A DNA stretch of 64,000 nucleotides. Source: Oscillospiraceae bacterium. GTDB taxonomy: Bacteria > Bacillota > Clostridia > Oscillospirales > Oscillospiraceae. Positions 49,239-58,317 of the stretch are shown piece after piece. The notes below the pieces were generated by a model that was not told where the DNA came from, did not search any database, and saw only the letters and a program-made list of their open reading frames with translations. The position numbers and the translations under genes were made by a program. The stretch spans positions 1 to 64,000 of the forward strand of contig JAAWQM010000006.1 in assembly GCA_022800525.1 (NCBI GenBank), in the 5' to 3' direction. How positions within the stretch are numbered: position 1 is the first letter of the stretch; every line of letters begins with the position of its first letter.

Positions 49239-49865
49239 TCAGCCCGCCCCGTCCATCAGTTCCCTGATTCGCCCCAGCAGGTGTCCCGCCGCGTACCAGG
49301 TGGTCTCATACCGCATGAAATCCAACGTGCGCCGGTCCCACATGATTTTCAGCACCGCGTCAAATTCGTCGTCCGCGTCCCAGAATTGCAGCGTGACCGG
49401 GAAGAAATCAAACAGAGGAATCCGGTAGGACACGTCGCCCACGCTCCCGGCTATGCCGCCCAGCCGCCGGCAGGCGGCTTTCAGCTCTTCGGTCCGGTGG
49501 GCGAACGCCTTCGCGCTGCCGTCGAACAGATTGCCGCCCAGACAGGCGGTCTTGGCAACGCCGTCCAGGTCGTTGACCCGGACGAATTCGCCGCTGAGGC
49601 GGCAGTCCGGTCTGGACTCGCACAGCACGTCAAAGATGGTCATGGTCTCGTTGAATCCGGCGTGGACCGCTTCCCCGGCTGTCAGCCGCTCCACCCGGCC
49701 TGTCCTCCGGTCCACCCGATAGTCCTGGGCGGCAAACCGGATATAGAGGTAGTCCCGGTCGTTTACAAGATGAAATTTTTGAATCATTGATTCCTGATCG
49801 TATTTCAAAAATTCGCTCTCCACCCGGTCACGGGTGATCTCATAGTTTGACTTGCGTTCGCTCAT
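49239..49865 (-). CDS. DUF3786-type protein
   Basis: This 208-residue soluble protein matches the DUF3786 type: YLYIRFAAQDYRVDRRTGRVE near the N-terminus, FNETMTIFDVLCES, and a C-terminal VTLQFWDADDEFDAVLKIMWDRRTLDFMRYETTWYAAGHLL. Relatives are putative metal- or corrinoid-related proteins in anaerobes; function is unknown. It is convergent with moaA. Proximity to the molybdopterin operon may be coincidence. Confidence 0.75.
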   Translation of the reverse strand: MSERKSNYEITRDRVESEFLKYDQESMIQKFHLVNDRDYLYIRFAAQDYRVDRRTGRVERLTAGEAVHAGFNETMTIFDVLCESRPDCRLSGEFVRVNDLDGVAKTACLGGNLFDGSAKAFAHRTEELKAACRRLGGIAGSVGDVSYRIPLFDFFPVTLQFWDADDEFDAVLKIMWDRRTLDFMRYETTWYAAGHLLGRIRELMDGAG

Positions 49866-49889
49866 ACGCGCCTCCTTTCAGATTGAGAA

Positions 49890-49921
49890 GCATTTTCCTG
49901 TGGGAGAACACAGGAAAATGC
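49890..49921. terminator. Hairpin upstream of the DUF3786 gene
   Basis: A 13-base perfect stem GCATTTTCCTGTG/CACAGGAAAATGC lies between the isomerase stop and DUF3786 start, possibly a second terminator or leader structure. Confidence 0.45.
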
Positions 49922-49927
49922 CAAGCG

Positions 49928-49956
49928 CCCCGTGGACCGGATTGCGGCCCACGGGG
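49928..49956 (-). terminator. Hairpin at the end of the sugar-isomerase operon
   Basis: CCCCGTGG/CCACGGGG stem directly after the isomerase stop; no U-tract, but a second hairpin with T-rich arms follows. Confidence 0.5.
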
Positions 49957-49965
49957 TTCGTGTTT

Positions 49966-51444
49966 TTACTTGAAGGGATTTTCGCCGGGATAAGGCAGGC
50001 TTGCGGGCTGGTTGTAGGCGATGTCCCCGACGCCCAGGTACTTAAACACCTCAAAGAGCGCCTTCTCCCAGTGGCCGAAGGCCACCGCGCCATGGTGGGG
50101 ATACCGCCTGGCGATGAGCACATGGCGGTAGAACCGGTCCATCTCCGGGATGGCGAAGGCCCCGATGGAGCCGAAGCTCTCGCAGTCCACGTCCAGCACC
50201 GCGCCCTGGGCCACATAAGCCTTGAGCTGCGTATCCGCGGTGGACTGGAGGCGGAAGAAGGTGATGTCCCCGGCCTTGATGTTGCCCTCCATGGTGCCCC
50301 GGGTGATGTCCGGCTCCGGCAGGTCCGGCTCCAGGTCCCGCTTCATGATGAGCTGGTAGCCCATGTGGGGGTTCTTCAGCAGGGAGCAGGCGGTGTTGCC
50401 GCAGTGGAAGCCCATGAAGGTCTCCGTCAGGCGGCAGTCATACTTGCCCTTGATGCCCTTGTCGTAGATGGAGGCGGGGACGGTGTTGTTGATGTCCAGC
50501 AGGGTGCAGGCGGAGCCGGAAACGCAGGTGCCGATATACTCGCTCAGCGCGCCGTAGATGTCCACCTCGCAGGAAACAGGGATGCCCATAGCCGCCAGGC
50601 GGCTGTTGACGTAGCAGGGTACGAACCTGAACTCCGTCTGGAACGCGGGCCAGCACTTGTTGGCAAAGGCCACGTACTGCCGGGCGCCCTTGTGCTGCTC
50701 CGCCCAGTCCAGCAGGGTCAGCTCGTACTGGGCCAGCCGGGGCAGGATGCCGCCGTAGGGGTTGTTCCCCCCCAGCTCGGCCTCCATCTCCTTCATCTTC
50801 TCAGGAATCCGGGGGTCGTCCTGATGCTTGTTGTAGGCCACCAGCAGGTCCAGCTCGGAGTTCTCCTCCACCGCCACGCCCAGGTCGAACAGCGGCTTGA
50901 TGGGGCCGTTGCAGGCCAGGAAGTCGTCGGGCCGGGGGCCGAAGGTGATGAGCTTGAGCCCCTTGAGGCCCAGGATGGCCCGGGCGATGGGCACGAACTC
51001 CGCCATTTTCTCCGCCAGCTCCCGGGCGGTTCCCACGGGATACTCCGGGATGTAGGCGGTCCTGCCCCGCAGCCCCAGGTTGTAGGAGCAGTTGAGCATA
51101 CCGCAGTAAGCGTCGCCGCGCCCGTCGTGGAGGTCGCCGTCGCCCTCGGCGGCGGCCACGTACATGATGGGGCCGTGGAACCACTGGGCGATCAGGGTCT
51201 CGGGGGTTTCCGGACCGAAGTTGCCCAGGAACACCACCAGGGCGTTGACGCCGTTGGCCTTCACGTCACGGACGGCCTCCCTGGCCTGGACCTCGTTCTC
51301 CACCGTGACGGGGCACTCATAAAGGCCCTCGCCATAGGCGGCCTTCAGGGCGGCCCTCCGGCGCTCGCTCAGCGCGGCGGGGAAGCAGGAACGGCTGACG
51401 GCGATGACGCCCAGCCTGACCTCGGGGATGTTTTGCAGCTGCAT
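49966..51444 (-). CDS. L-fucose/L-arabinose isomerase family protein
   Basis: This 492-residue aldose-ketose isomerase of the FucI/AraA superfamily includes NALVVFLGNFGPETPETLIAQWF. Acidic and His metal ligands are expected in the segments around ENSELDLL, FVPCYVNSRLAAMGIPVSCEVDIYGALSEYIG and FMGFHCGNTACSLL. It would convert an aldose to a ketose that the downstream pentulokinase-type enzyme phosphorylates. Substrate (fucose, D- or L-arabinose) cannot be fixed from sequence. It is last in a three-gene operon with DUF4867 and a kinase. Confidence 0.85.
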   Translation of the reverse strand: MQLQNIPEVRLGVIAVSRSCFPAALSERRRAALKAAYGEGLYECPVTVENEVQAREAVRDVKANGVNALVVFLGNFGPETPETLIAQWFHGPIMYVAAAEGDGDLHDGRGDAYCGMLNCSYNLGLRGRTAYIPEYPVGTARELAEKMAEFVPIARAILGLKGLKLITFGPRPDDFLACNGPIKPLFDLGVAVEENSELDLLVAYNKHQDDPRIPEKMKEMEAELGGNNPYGGILPRLAQYELTLLDWAEQHKGARQYVAFANKCWPAFQTEFRFVPCYVNSRLAAMGIPVSCEVDIYGALSEYIGTCVSGSACTLLDINNTVPASIYDKGIKGKYDCRLTETFMGFHCGNTACSLLKNPHMGYQLIMKRDLEPDLPEPDITRGTMEGNIKAGDITFFRLQSTADTQLKAYVAQGAVLDVDCESFGSIGAFAIPEMDRFYRHVLIARRYPHHGAVAFGHWEKALFEVFKYLGVGDIAYNQPASLPYPGENPFK

Positions 51445-51456
51445 GATGTTTCCTCC

Positions 51457-52092
51457 TCAAATCATATTTTGAATATCGGTGTTCTCACCGGTGAGTCCTA
51501 TATAGGCTCCCTGTCCGGCTTCGCTGGATTCCGGATGGGCCAGCAGCCATTTGTTCCGCGCCCACAGCCGCCGGTCCTCCTCATTGACGGGCGTGATGGA
51601 CGGCCTGGCCTCATTGGTGCCCCTGGGCAGCGCCACCGCCACCCGGAAGCCCTTCTCCCCGTCCACATGGCAGGGCGCGTAGTGCAGCGTGGTGGCGTAG
51701 ACCTCCACGGCCACACCGGCGGGGACCCGGAAGGCCCTGACCCTGGCGGTGTCCAGCCTGCCGTCCGCAATCTCCTCCTGCTTCGCCAGCAGGAGGATGA
51801 AATCGCAGGCGCCGATGTTGACCTCGCTGTCCCGGTGGTACTCCAGGCAGTTGAGCACGGTGTTGCGGCCCCAGCACATGCCGATTTGCACCGGCATCCC
51901 GCCGTAGGCGCCGTTTTGCAGCTGGCCGAAGATGGCGTTGGCCTCCAGCGCGGCGATGGACGGCTCATAGGCCACCCCCCTCTCCGGCAGCGGGATGGCC
52001 TCCATGGAGGCCGTCAGCGCTTTTGTGTCATAGCCGGCGAGGACCTGGCCGTAGGGCCTGAAGGAAGGGTCATAGATGGATTCGATTTTCAT
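51457..52092 (-). CDS. DUF4867 family protein
   Basis: This 211-residue cupin-like protein (AYEPSIAALEANAIFGQLQNGAYGGMPVQIGMCWGRNTVLNCLEYHRDSEVNIG ... VPAGVAVEVYATTLHYAPCHV) has conserved His and Glu residues typical of a metal-binding beta-barrel. The family is typically found beside sugar isomerase and kinase genes, exactly as here (12 bases on each side). A mutarotase or isomerase-assisting role is plausible but unproven. Confidence 0.8.
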   Translation of the reverse strand: MKIESIYDPSFRPYGQVLAGYDTKALTASMEAIPLPERGVAYEPSIAALEANAIFGQLQNGAYGGMPVQIGMCWGRNTVLNCLEYHRDSEVNIGACDFILLLAKQEEIADGRLDTARVRAFRVPAGVAVEVYATTLHYAPCHVDGEKGFRVAVALPRGTNEARPSITPVNEEDRRLWARNKWLLAHPESSEAGQGAYIGLTGENTDIQNMI

Positions 52093-52104
52093 GTCCTGGC
52101 TCCT

Positions 52105-53580
52105 TTATTGAAGTTTGGGAAACAGCGCCCTGCAGGCGGGATAAATCTCCCTGAACTGCCGATACCGCTCCTCATAGAGGGCGGTGAGCCGGGCGTCCGG
52201 CTCCACCGTGTCCGCCACGGAGACCAGCGCGTCCGCCGCAGCCCGGACGGAGGGGAACCGCCCGGCAGCCACCATCGCCAGAATCGCGCCGCCGCAGCCG
52301 GGCCCCTGCTCGGTGGCGGCCGTGTCCAGGGGGATGCCCAGGATGTTGGCCAGTATGGTCTTCCACAGCCGCGACCTGCTGCCGCCGCCGCAGACGTTGG
52401 ACCTGGGGATCTCCACGCCCAGGCTCCTTGCCACCTCGAAGCTGTCACGGATGGCGAAGGCCACACCCTCCAGCACCGCCTGGGTCATATCCGCCCGGGT
52501 GGTGTCCATGGTCATGCCGATGAAGCAGCCCCGGGCGCCGGTGTCGTTGATGGGGCTGCGCTCGCCCATGAGGTAGGGCAGGAAGTAGACGTGGTTTCTG
52601 CCCAATCTGTCCAGGTCTATCCCGGCCTGCTCCGTCTGGTAATCGTCCGTGCCGAGGATCTCCTCCTGCCACCATTTGTTGCAGCTGGCGGCGGAGAGCA
52701 TACAGCCCATGAGGTGATACCCGCCGTCGGCGTGGGCGAAGGCGTGGAGCGCGTTGTTGGGGTCCACGCCGAACCTGTCCGAGGAGATGAAGATGGTCCC
52801 GGAGGTGCCCAGGCTGATGTTGCACCTGCCCGCGCCCACGGCGCCGGTCCCCACTGCGGCGGCGGCGTTGTCCCCCGCCCCGGCGCAGACCGTTACCGTC
52901 TCCGGCAGTCCCAGCCGCCGCGCCACATCCGGCTTCAGCGTGCCCACCGCCTCATAGCTCTCAAACAGCTTCGGCATCTGCTCCTCCGTGACGCCGCACA
53001 GCTCCAGCATCTCCTTTGACCAGCGCTTATGCTCCACGTCCAGCAGCAGCATCCCGCTGGCGTCGGAGTAGTCGGTGCAGTGGACGCCGGTCAGGACATA
53101 GTTGATGTAGTCCTTGGGCAGCATGATTTTCGCGATCCTCCCGAACAGCTCCGGCTCGTTCTCCCGCATCCACAGCAGCTTGGGGGCCGTGAAGCCGGCG
53201 AACGCGATATTGGCGGTGTACCGGCTCAGCCTGTCCCGGCCAACGGTCCCGTTGAGGTACTCCACCTCCTTCGCGGTGCGTCCGTCGTTCCAGAGGATGG
53301 CGGGACGGAGGACGCAGTCGTTTTCATCCAGAACCACCAGCCCGTGCATCTGTCCGCCCGCGCCGATGCCCCTGACCTCGTTTGCGTCGAAGCCCTCCAG
53401 CAGCTGGGGGATGCCCTCCAGCACGGCGTTTTTCCAGTCCTCCGGAGCCTGCTGGCTCCAGCCGGGGCGGGGGAACTCCAGGGGGTACTCCCTGGATACC
53501 ACATGTTTGACCGCGCCCTCCCCGTCCATCAGCAGCAGCTTGACGGCGGAGGTCCCCAGATCCACTCCAATATACAGCAT
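52105..53580 (-). CDS. xylB: Xylulokinase-type FGGY carbohydrate kinase
   Basis: This 491-residue ATP-dependent sugar kinase has the N-terminal GVDLGTSAVKLLLMD phosphate loop, WSQQAPEDW, IGAGGQMHGLVVLDE with the catalytic region, and the C-terminal GGGSRSRLWKTILANILGIP ADP-binding motif typical of XylB. ATG 53580 follows GGAGG; the long frame upstream runs through the promoter. First gene of the kinase-DUF4867-isomerase operon. Its true substrate may be another ketopentose or fuculose. Confidence 0.88.
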   Translation of the reverse strand: MLYIGVDLGTSAVKLLLMDGEGAVKHVVSREYPLEFPRPGWSQQAPEDWKNAVLEGIPQLLEGFDANEVRGIGAGGQMHGLVVLDENDCVLRPAILWNDGRTAKEVEYLNGTVGRDRLSRYTANIAFAGFTAPKLLWMRENEPELFGRIAKIMLPKDYINYVLTGVHCTDYSDASGMLLLDVEHKRWSKEMLELCGVTEEQMPKLFESYEAVGTLKPDVARRLGLPETVTVCAGAGDNAAAAVGTGAVGAGRCNISLGTSGTIFISSDRFGVDPNNALHAFAHADGGYHLMGCMLSAASCNKWWQEEILGTDDYQTEQAGIDLDRLGRNHVYFLPYLMGERSPINDTGARGCFIGMTMDTTRADMTQAVLEGVAFAIRDSFEVARSLGVEIPRSNVCGGGSRSRLWKTILANILGIPLDTAATEQGPGCGGAILAMVAAGRFPSVRAAADALVSVADTVEPDARLTALYEERYRQFREIYPACRALFPKLQ

Positions 53581-53730
53581 AACGCCCTCCTTTATCAATA
53601 TCCGCGCAGCGCCGCCCGGACAGCGCCGGGGCCGGCATCCCGCGCACCATACCGCAAATTGTTTCGCCCAGTCCCGATGTTGCCAGCCGGCAGCCCATGG
53701 CCAGCCCCCGGGACAGGGGGTTCCACTGCC

Positions 53731-53759
53731 ATTATACTCCAATAAGCCGGATGAATCAA
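53731..53759 (-). promoter_or_regulatory. Promoter of the kinase-DUF4867-isomerase operon
   Basis: Minus-strand TTGATT (53754-53759), 17 bases, TATAAT (53731-53736), giving a ~144-base leader. The leader holds GC-rich inverted sequence but no gene, and nothing further is visible up to 53887. Confidence 0.7.
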
Positions 53760-53887
53760 TGCCATTTTCAGCCCAATCGGGGAACTCAATTTTGTGGTTC
53801 GCAGGGCGCGGCGGGGCCGCCGCGCCCTGCAAATATGGAGCCCGTTTCTGAAAATGGATTTCCAGCCATATCATGGAACAGGCGGAC

Positions 53888-53925
53888 GCCGGGGCGGCGA
53901 TGACGAAAAACATCGCCGCCCCGGC
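53888..53925 (-). terminator. Terminator of the GH127 gene
   Basis: A 15-base perfect stem (53888-53902 with 53911-53925, loop ACGAAAAA) lies 6 bases after the stop. Confidence 0.75.
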
Positions 53926-53931
53926 GCTCTG

Positions 53932-56154
53932 TCAGGATTTGCGGAAATAGACGTGGCAGGGCTCCTGGTCCACCAGGGGAAACCCGATCAGCCTGATTTC
54001 CCCGGCCCGGAAAAAGGGTCCCTCCTTCTCCTGCCGGAGCTTCTCCAGGGACGCCGCGGTGAGAAAGTCCTTCCCGCCGTCCAGGGCGGCCAGGATATAG
54101 GGTCCCCAGGCCAGATTCACCAGGTTCTCATCCGGCAGGTTCTCCAGCCGCCGCAGCTCCATGGGCAGGCGCAGAACCACCCGCTCCCCCGCGCCCAGCG
54201 GCTTCTCCACCACCAGGAATCCGTCCTCCAGGCGGTGGGAGGCGGCCCCGCCCTCCACCGCCAGCTTCTCCTGCGCCCAGGCGGGAATGTGGATCTTCAG
54301 GCCCTTTTTCAGATCCGACAGGGCCTGGACCTGGATGACCCCTGGGGAGAGGGTCCGCGCTTCCAGCTCTCCGGACAGGACCGCGTCCACCAGCAGATTC
54401 ACATAGAGGAACGACTCATCCTGGGCGAAGATGTTTTCCATGTACCGGAAGCGGCTCTCCATTCCGGTGCCGTGGCAGCAGGTGTTCTCCGTTGTGGAGT
54501 ACTCCTTCGCGCCGCCGGGTCCCAGGGGCATGAAGTAGGTGGTGCCGCCGCTGCTGTCGTGGCTGCACGAGGCCATGATGTGGTTGCACAGGGTATTCTC
54601 GTAGTAGTCCAGCATCCCCCCGTCCAGGGTATAGGGGAACATCTGCCCCGTCAGCCGCAGGAGGTTGTAGCTGGCGCAGCTCTCCGCCGCCTTGTCCGTG
54701 AGATACCGGCAGGTGGAGTTTGCCGCGTGGAACATCTCCGTCTCCCCCACGCCGCCGATGCAGTAAGTGTGCCCGCTGGTGACGATGCGCCGGAAATTCT
54801 CCGCGATCCGCCAGTGCTCCGGGTCTCCCTGGGCCTGATAGAGGTCCATGACCCCCAGGATCTGGGGGATGTGCTGGTTGGCGTGCATATCCTCCAGGGT
54901 GTCCAGGCCCCGGCTCATGGGATAGAACAGCTTCTCGTTCCAGAAGAACCGGGCGGCCTCCAGGTGCCGGCGCTTCCCGGTGAGGCCGCAGAGCTTCACC
55001 ATGGTCCCCAGCATCCCGCCGAACTCCCCGGCGATATACATGGACCACATGGCGTCCCGGGTCTCCCGGTCCAGCCGGGCCAGACGGCGGTAGACCCAGT
55101 CCCCCAGCTTGTCGAGGATTTCCAGCGCCTCCTGGTTTCCGGCCAGGGTGTGGCAGTCATAGAGGCCGGACATGATCTTGTCCAGGGTGTAATAGGGCGC
55201 CCAGATCTCCGGATACTTGGTGAACCTCTCCAGCAGGTCGAACTGCTCCTCCGGGTAGGCACTGAGGAAGCCGGGGGCGCACTCCCCAGCGGCGGCAAAG
55301 GCGTCCTGACACTCCCGCAGGCCCTCCACCACGACGCCGAGCTTCCGGCTGAACCGGCCGTCCCCGGTGGCGGCAAAGGCCAGGGCCAGTCCGGAGAGAT
55401 AATGCCCGGTGGTGTGGCCCTTGAGCTTGCACTCATCCGCGTCCCACCCGGTCATGGGCTCCGCCCCCTGGGTGGAGAGGCCCGCCGCCCGCCGGAAGTT
55501 GTAGAGCATCTGCCCGTCGTCCACGCCCAGCAGGTACTCCAGCATCCGCCGCTGGTTTTCATAATAGACCGTGCCGGGCAGCAGCCGCACCCGGTCCATG
55601 GGGAAGTACTCCAGCCTCCGCCGGGGTCCCTCCTCCCTCTCGGTTGGCCCGAAGGTGAGGACGGCCCTGACGGGCTGCTCCGCCGCAATCCCCGCCACCT
55701 CCAGCTTCCCGGGCTCCGCCAGGGGCGTCCAGCTCTCCCATTTGACGGGCCGGGTGATGAGCCGCCCGTCGGTACAGCGGGCCACTGCCACGGAGGGCAG
55801 CTCCCGCCGCTCCCCCGGCGCCAGGGCCAGCTCCACCGGGAATATTTCCGCGATGACGGTTTCCCGCTCCTCCTGCACCACGGTGGCGGTGAATTGCCGC
55901 CGGGCCGTCTCGCCCTCATAGCTGGCGGTGACGGTCAGCTCCACCTTCCGGTTTCCCATGCCGTGGAGGGGGCGGCGGACCCTGCCCTCCGCGGTGATGA
56001 AGCGGCTCTCCCCTGTCTCCCAGACAAACCGGGAGCCGCAGGGCCCCGCCTCCGGCAGGGCCAGGTCGCTGTCCACCGTGTTGAGGTTCCCGATGTAGAT
56101 GCCCTCCAGATCCATCTCCAGGACCTGGGCGGGCGTGGGGCGTACGTTGTCCAT
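53932..56154 (-). CDS. Glycoside hydrolase family 127, beta-L-arabinofuranosidase-type
   Basis: This 740-residue cytoplasmic enzyme (no signal peptide) has a bacterial Ig-like insertion near residues ~65-150. A GH127 (DUF1680) alpha/alpha barrel follows (RRMLEYLLGVDDGQMLYNFRRAAGLSTQGA, then LKGHTTGHYLSG). The active-site cysteine cluster is in ENTCCHGTGMESR, where zinc and the catalytic Cys are held in characterised members. It probably trims L-arabinofuranose or related residues from imported plant oligosaccharides, feeding the isomerase/kinase operon next to it. The start follows AGGAGG. Confidence 0.88.
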   Translation of the reverse strand: MDNVRPTPAQVLEMDLEGIYIGNLNTVDSDLALPEAGPCGSRFVWETGESRFITAEGRVRRPLHGMGNRKVELTVTASYEGETARRQFTATVVQEERETVIAEIFPVELALAPGERRELPSVAVARCTDGRLITRPVKWESWTPLAEPGKLEVAGIAAEQPVRAVLTFGPTEREEGPRRRLEYFPMDRVRLLPGTVYYENQRRMLEYLLGVDDGQMLYNFRRAAGLSTQGAEPMTGWDADECKLKGHTTGHYLSGLALAFAATGDGRFSRKLGVVVEGLRECQDAFAAAGECAPGFLSAYPEEQFDLLERFTKYPEIWAPYYTLDKIMSGLYDCHTLAGNQEALEILDKLGDWVYRRLARLDRETRDAMWSMYIAGEFGGMLGTMVKLCGLTGKRRHLEAARFFWNEKLFYPMSRGLDTLEDMHANQHIPQILGVMDLYQAQGDPEHWRIAENFRRIVTSGHTYCIGGVGETEMFHAANSTCRYLTDKAAESCASYNLLRLTGQMFPYTLDGGMLDYYENTLCNHIMASCSHDSSGGTTYFMPLGPGGAKEYSTTENTCCHGTGMESRFRYMENIFAQDESFLYVNLLVDAVLSGELEARTLSPGVIQVQALSDLKKGLKIHIPAWAQEKLAVEGGAASHRLEDGFLVVEKPLGAGERVVLRLPMELRRLENLPDENLVNLAWGPYILAALDGGKDFLTAASLEKLRQEKEGPFFRAGEIRLIGFPLVDQEPCHVYFRKS

Positions 56155-56168
56155 CTCTGATAGCCTCC

Positions 56169-56197
56169 TTGACAGTTTATTTGTTCTATGCTAAAAT
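56169..56197 (+). promoter_or_regulatory. Promoter of the yesL-like gene
   Basis: TTGACA (56169-56174), 17 bases, TAAAAT (56192-56197). On the opposite strand TATAAT at 56204-56209 may serve the divergent GH127 gene, but its -35 is poor. Confidence 0.7.
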
Positions 56198-56239
56198 AAA
56201 TTCATTATACAAAAGCAGATAGAAAGGGGGGGCGCAGCC

Positions 56240-56899
56240 ATGAACCGCCTTTTCCGCCTGGATAACCCGGTCTGGACATTCATCAGCAAGGCCTGCGATC
56301 TGGTCCTGCTGAGCCTCCTGTGGCTCCTCTTCTCCCTGCCCGTCATCACGGCGGGCCCCGCCTGGGCGGCGCTGTACCACACCGTACACACCGTTGTCCT
56401 GGAGGACCGGGGCCATCTCCTCCCCACCTTCTGGCGCTCCTTCCGGACCAATCTGGGCCAGGGGATGGCGCTGACGCTGGCCTGCCTTCCGGCGGCGGCG
56501 TTTGTGGGCGTCAGCTGGCTCTTCGCCGGCGCCATGGGCAAGGAGAGCTTTCTGGGCGTCTTCTACAGGATCGTGGCGCTGGCGGCGGCGTTCCTGCTCT
56601 GCGCCGGGACGCTGTACCTCTTCCCCATGCTCTCCCGGTTCTATATGAAGAACCTGGAGCTTCTGAAGGCCGCCATGGCGCTGGCCGTAACGCGGCTGGG
56701 GTTCACAGCGATCCTGGTGGCGCTGGCTGTGGCCAGCGCTCTGGCAATCTATATGGTCCCTGTTTCGAGCCTTTTTCTCCCCGGCCTGACCGCCCTGGCG
56801 GCGGAGCGTCTGATCGAGCCCGCCATCCGCAGGGCCCGGAAGGCCGCCCGGAAGGCCGGAACCGTCCGGGACGGGGAAAACAACGAGGAAATATCATAG
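56240..56899 (+). CDS. YesL family membrane protein (DUF624)
   Basis: This 219-residue protein has four to five hydrophobic helices and the YesL signature LFRLDNPVWTFISKACDLVLLSLLWLLFSLPVITAGPAWAALYHTV. Family members are usually encoded with sugar ABC transporters or glycosidases of plant polysaccharide use, which fits the GH127 neighbour. Biochemical role unknown. A strong terminator follows. Confidence 0.85.
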   Translation: MNRLFRLDNPVWTFISKACDLVLLSLLWLLFSLPVITAGPAWAALYHTVHTVVLEDRGHLLPTFWRSFRTNLGQGMALTLACLPAAAFVGVSWLFAGAMGKESFLGVFYRIVALAAAFLLCAGTLYLFPMLSRFYMKNLELLKAAMALAVTRLGFTAILVALAVASALAIYMVPVSSLFLPGLTALAAERLIEPAIRRARKAARKAGTVRDGENNEEIS

Positions 56900-56901
56900 A
56901 T

Positions 56902-56933
56902 ACCGCAGGGGCTGCCGCCCCCGCGGTTTTTTT
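56902..56933 (+). terminator. Terminator of the yesL-like gene
   Basis: ACCGC-A-GGGGC/GCCCC-C-GCGGT stem followed by seven T residues, a classic intrinsic terminator. Confidence 0.85.
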
Positions 56934-56939
56934 GCCGCC

Positions 56940-58289
56940 TCAGTACCTCGCCTCAACCGTCTCGCCCGCCGCCAGACGGTCCAGGCGCTCCAGCATCTGG
57001 CTGAAGCTGGCGTAGGACAGGCGGAATCCCCGGCCCTCCGCCCTGGCATAGACCCTGCGGTCCGCCTCCCGGCAGTAGTCCGCCGTCCGCTCCCCGTCCT
57101 CCAGGCCGAAGGTCACGCTGGCCAGCGGCTCCATATCCGCCGGGTCCGGCAGGCCGTCAAACAGGACCTCCTCCGCACGGAGGCTGATGAGGGTGTAGTA
57201 AAAATTCCGGAAGCTGTCCCAGTCCAGCTCCTCCTCCCCCAGGAAGACCCGGCAGCCGCCGCCGTCCCAGTCCAGGGTCAGGACCAGCATCCCCCCGGGC
57301 CGCTCCACTGTGAGGGTATGGAGCTGATCGACCGGTGGGGCCAGAATCTCCCGGCTCACCAGCTCCCCAGGGTCCGCGCCGAGGCAGTACAGCTCATCCG
57401 TCCGGAGGCGGTAGACCACCTCCCCCGCCAGGGCCCAGGCCATGCCGGAGGCGTCCGGCTCCGAGAGGGACACCTCCGCATTCCAGAGCGAGCCGCCGTC
57501 ATCCCGGAGAGCCAGCTCCAGCCTTGCCCAGGGCTCCGCAAGGCCCAGCGCCGCCAGCTCCGCCGCGCCGGGGCGCACCGCCTCCGCCCACTCCGCCGTG
57601 ATGCCATAGGCCGAAGCGAGGAACGCCTCCGCCCGCGAGGGGTCCGCCGGATACTCCAGGGGCGAGCGGAGCATGTAGGAGCGCACCTGGTAGCCCGCCA
57701 GCTCCTGGCTGTCCGCCAGGGTCAGGACCACCGGCTCCTCCCGGCCCCCTCCGGAGACGCTGATCCGCTCCAGCTCCCCATCAGAGGGGGTGATCTGGCG
57801 GGACAGGAAGTCCTCCGCCCGGAAGAAGAAGGGCTCCAGGTCGGACTGGCTGGCCGTATAGACCTCCCCCTCCCACAGCACATACCGCTTCTCCGCGCCG
57901 GGCACGGCGTCCCCGATGGCCAGGGACGTCCCGTCCGTCTCCACCCGGACCGCAGGCTCCTCCAGCCCGAAGTCCGCCAGCCGCTCTCCGCCGTCCTTGA
58001 TTGTATCCCGGGCGGGAAGGGATGTCAAGGCGTTTTCCAGGCTGGCCGCCGCCGCGCGGTCCAGGCTGAAGCCCTCCAGCCCCTCCACCGCCAGCGCGCC
58101 CTCCCTCCACGCGGCGCGGTAACCGGCGGAGGTCCCGGCCACCTCCACTGCCCGCGCGCCGGCGATAAGCTCCGGCAGGTCCTCCGGCCCGTCCTCCCCG
58201 GCCTCGCCGCCGGAGAGGAGGACCCATGCCAGCGCCAGCGCCGCAAGGCAGAGGGCTGTGCCGGCCAGAGCGGCAAGCTGCTTTTTCAT
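56940..58289 (-). CDS. DUF4340 domain-containing membrane-anchored protein
   Basis: This 449-residue protein has an N-terminal membrane anchor (LAALAGTALCLAALALAWVLLSGG) and two repeated DUF4340 regions (FGLEEPAVRVETDGTSLAIGDAVPGAEKRYVLWEGEVYTASQSDLEPFF and a second LGLAEPWARLEL segment). The family accompanies Gld-type ABC exporters. It is the last gene of the operon ATPase-permease-GldG-DUF4340. Function is unknown; probably an extracytoplasmic partner. Confidence 0.82.
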   Translation of the reverse strand: MKKQLAALAGTALCLAALALAWVLLSGGEAGEDGPEDLPELIAGARAVEVAGTSAGYRAAWREGALAVEGLEGFSLDRAAAASLENALTSLPARDTIKDGGERLADFGLEEPAVRVETDGTSLAIGDAVPGAEKRYVLWEGEVYTASQSDLEPFFFRAEDFLSRQITPSDGELERISVSGGGREEPVVLTLADSQELAGYQVRSYMLRSPLEYPADPSRAEAFLASAYGITAEWAEAVRPGAAELAALGLAEPWARLELALRDDGGSLWNAEVSLSEPDASGMAWALAGEVVYRLRTDELYCLGADPGELVSREILAPPVDQLHTLTVERPGGMLVLTLDWDGGGCRVFLGEEELDWDSFRNFYYTLISLRAEEVLFDGLPDPADMEPLASVTFGLEDGERTADYCREADRRVYARAEGRGFRLSYASFSQMLERLDRLAAGETVEARY

Positions 58290-58317
58290 CGCGCGTCCCT
58301 CCGATCATCCGTGTTGT

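Noticed and set aside
49852..53019. A 1055-codon plus-strand frame opposite the isomerase-DUF4867-kinase operon
   Set aside because: Antisense shadow of three clear genes; its composition is that of reverse-complemented GC-rich coding sequence.
53794..56160. A 788-codon plus-strand frame opposite the GH127 gene
   Set aside because: Antisense shadow; GH127 motifs are clear on the minus strand.
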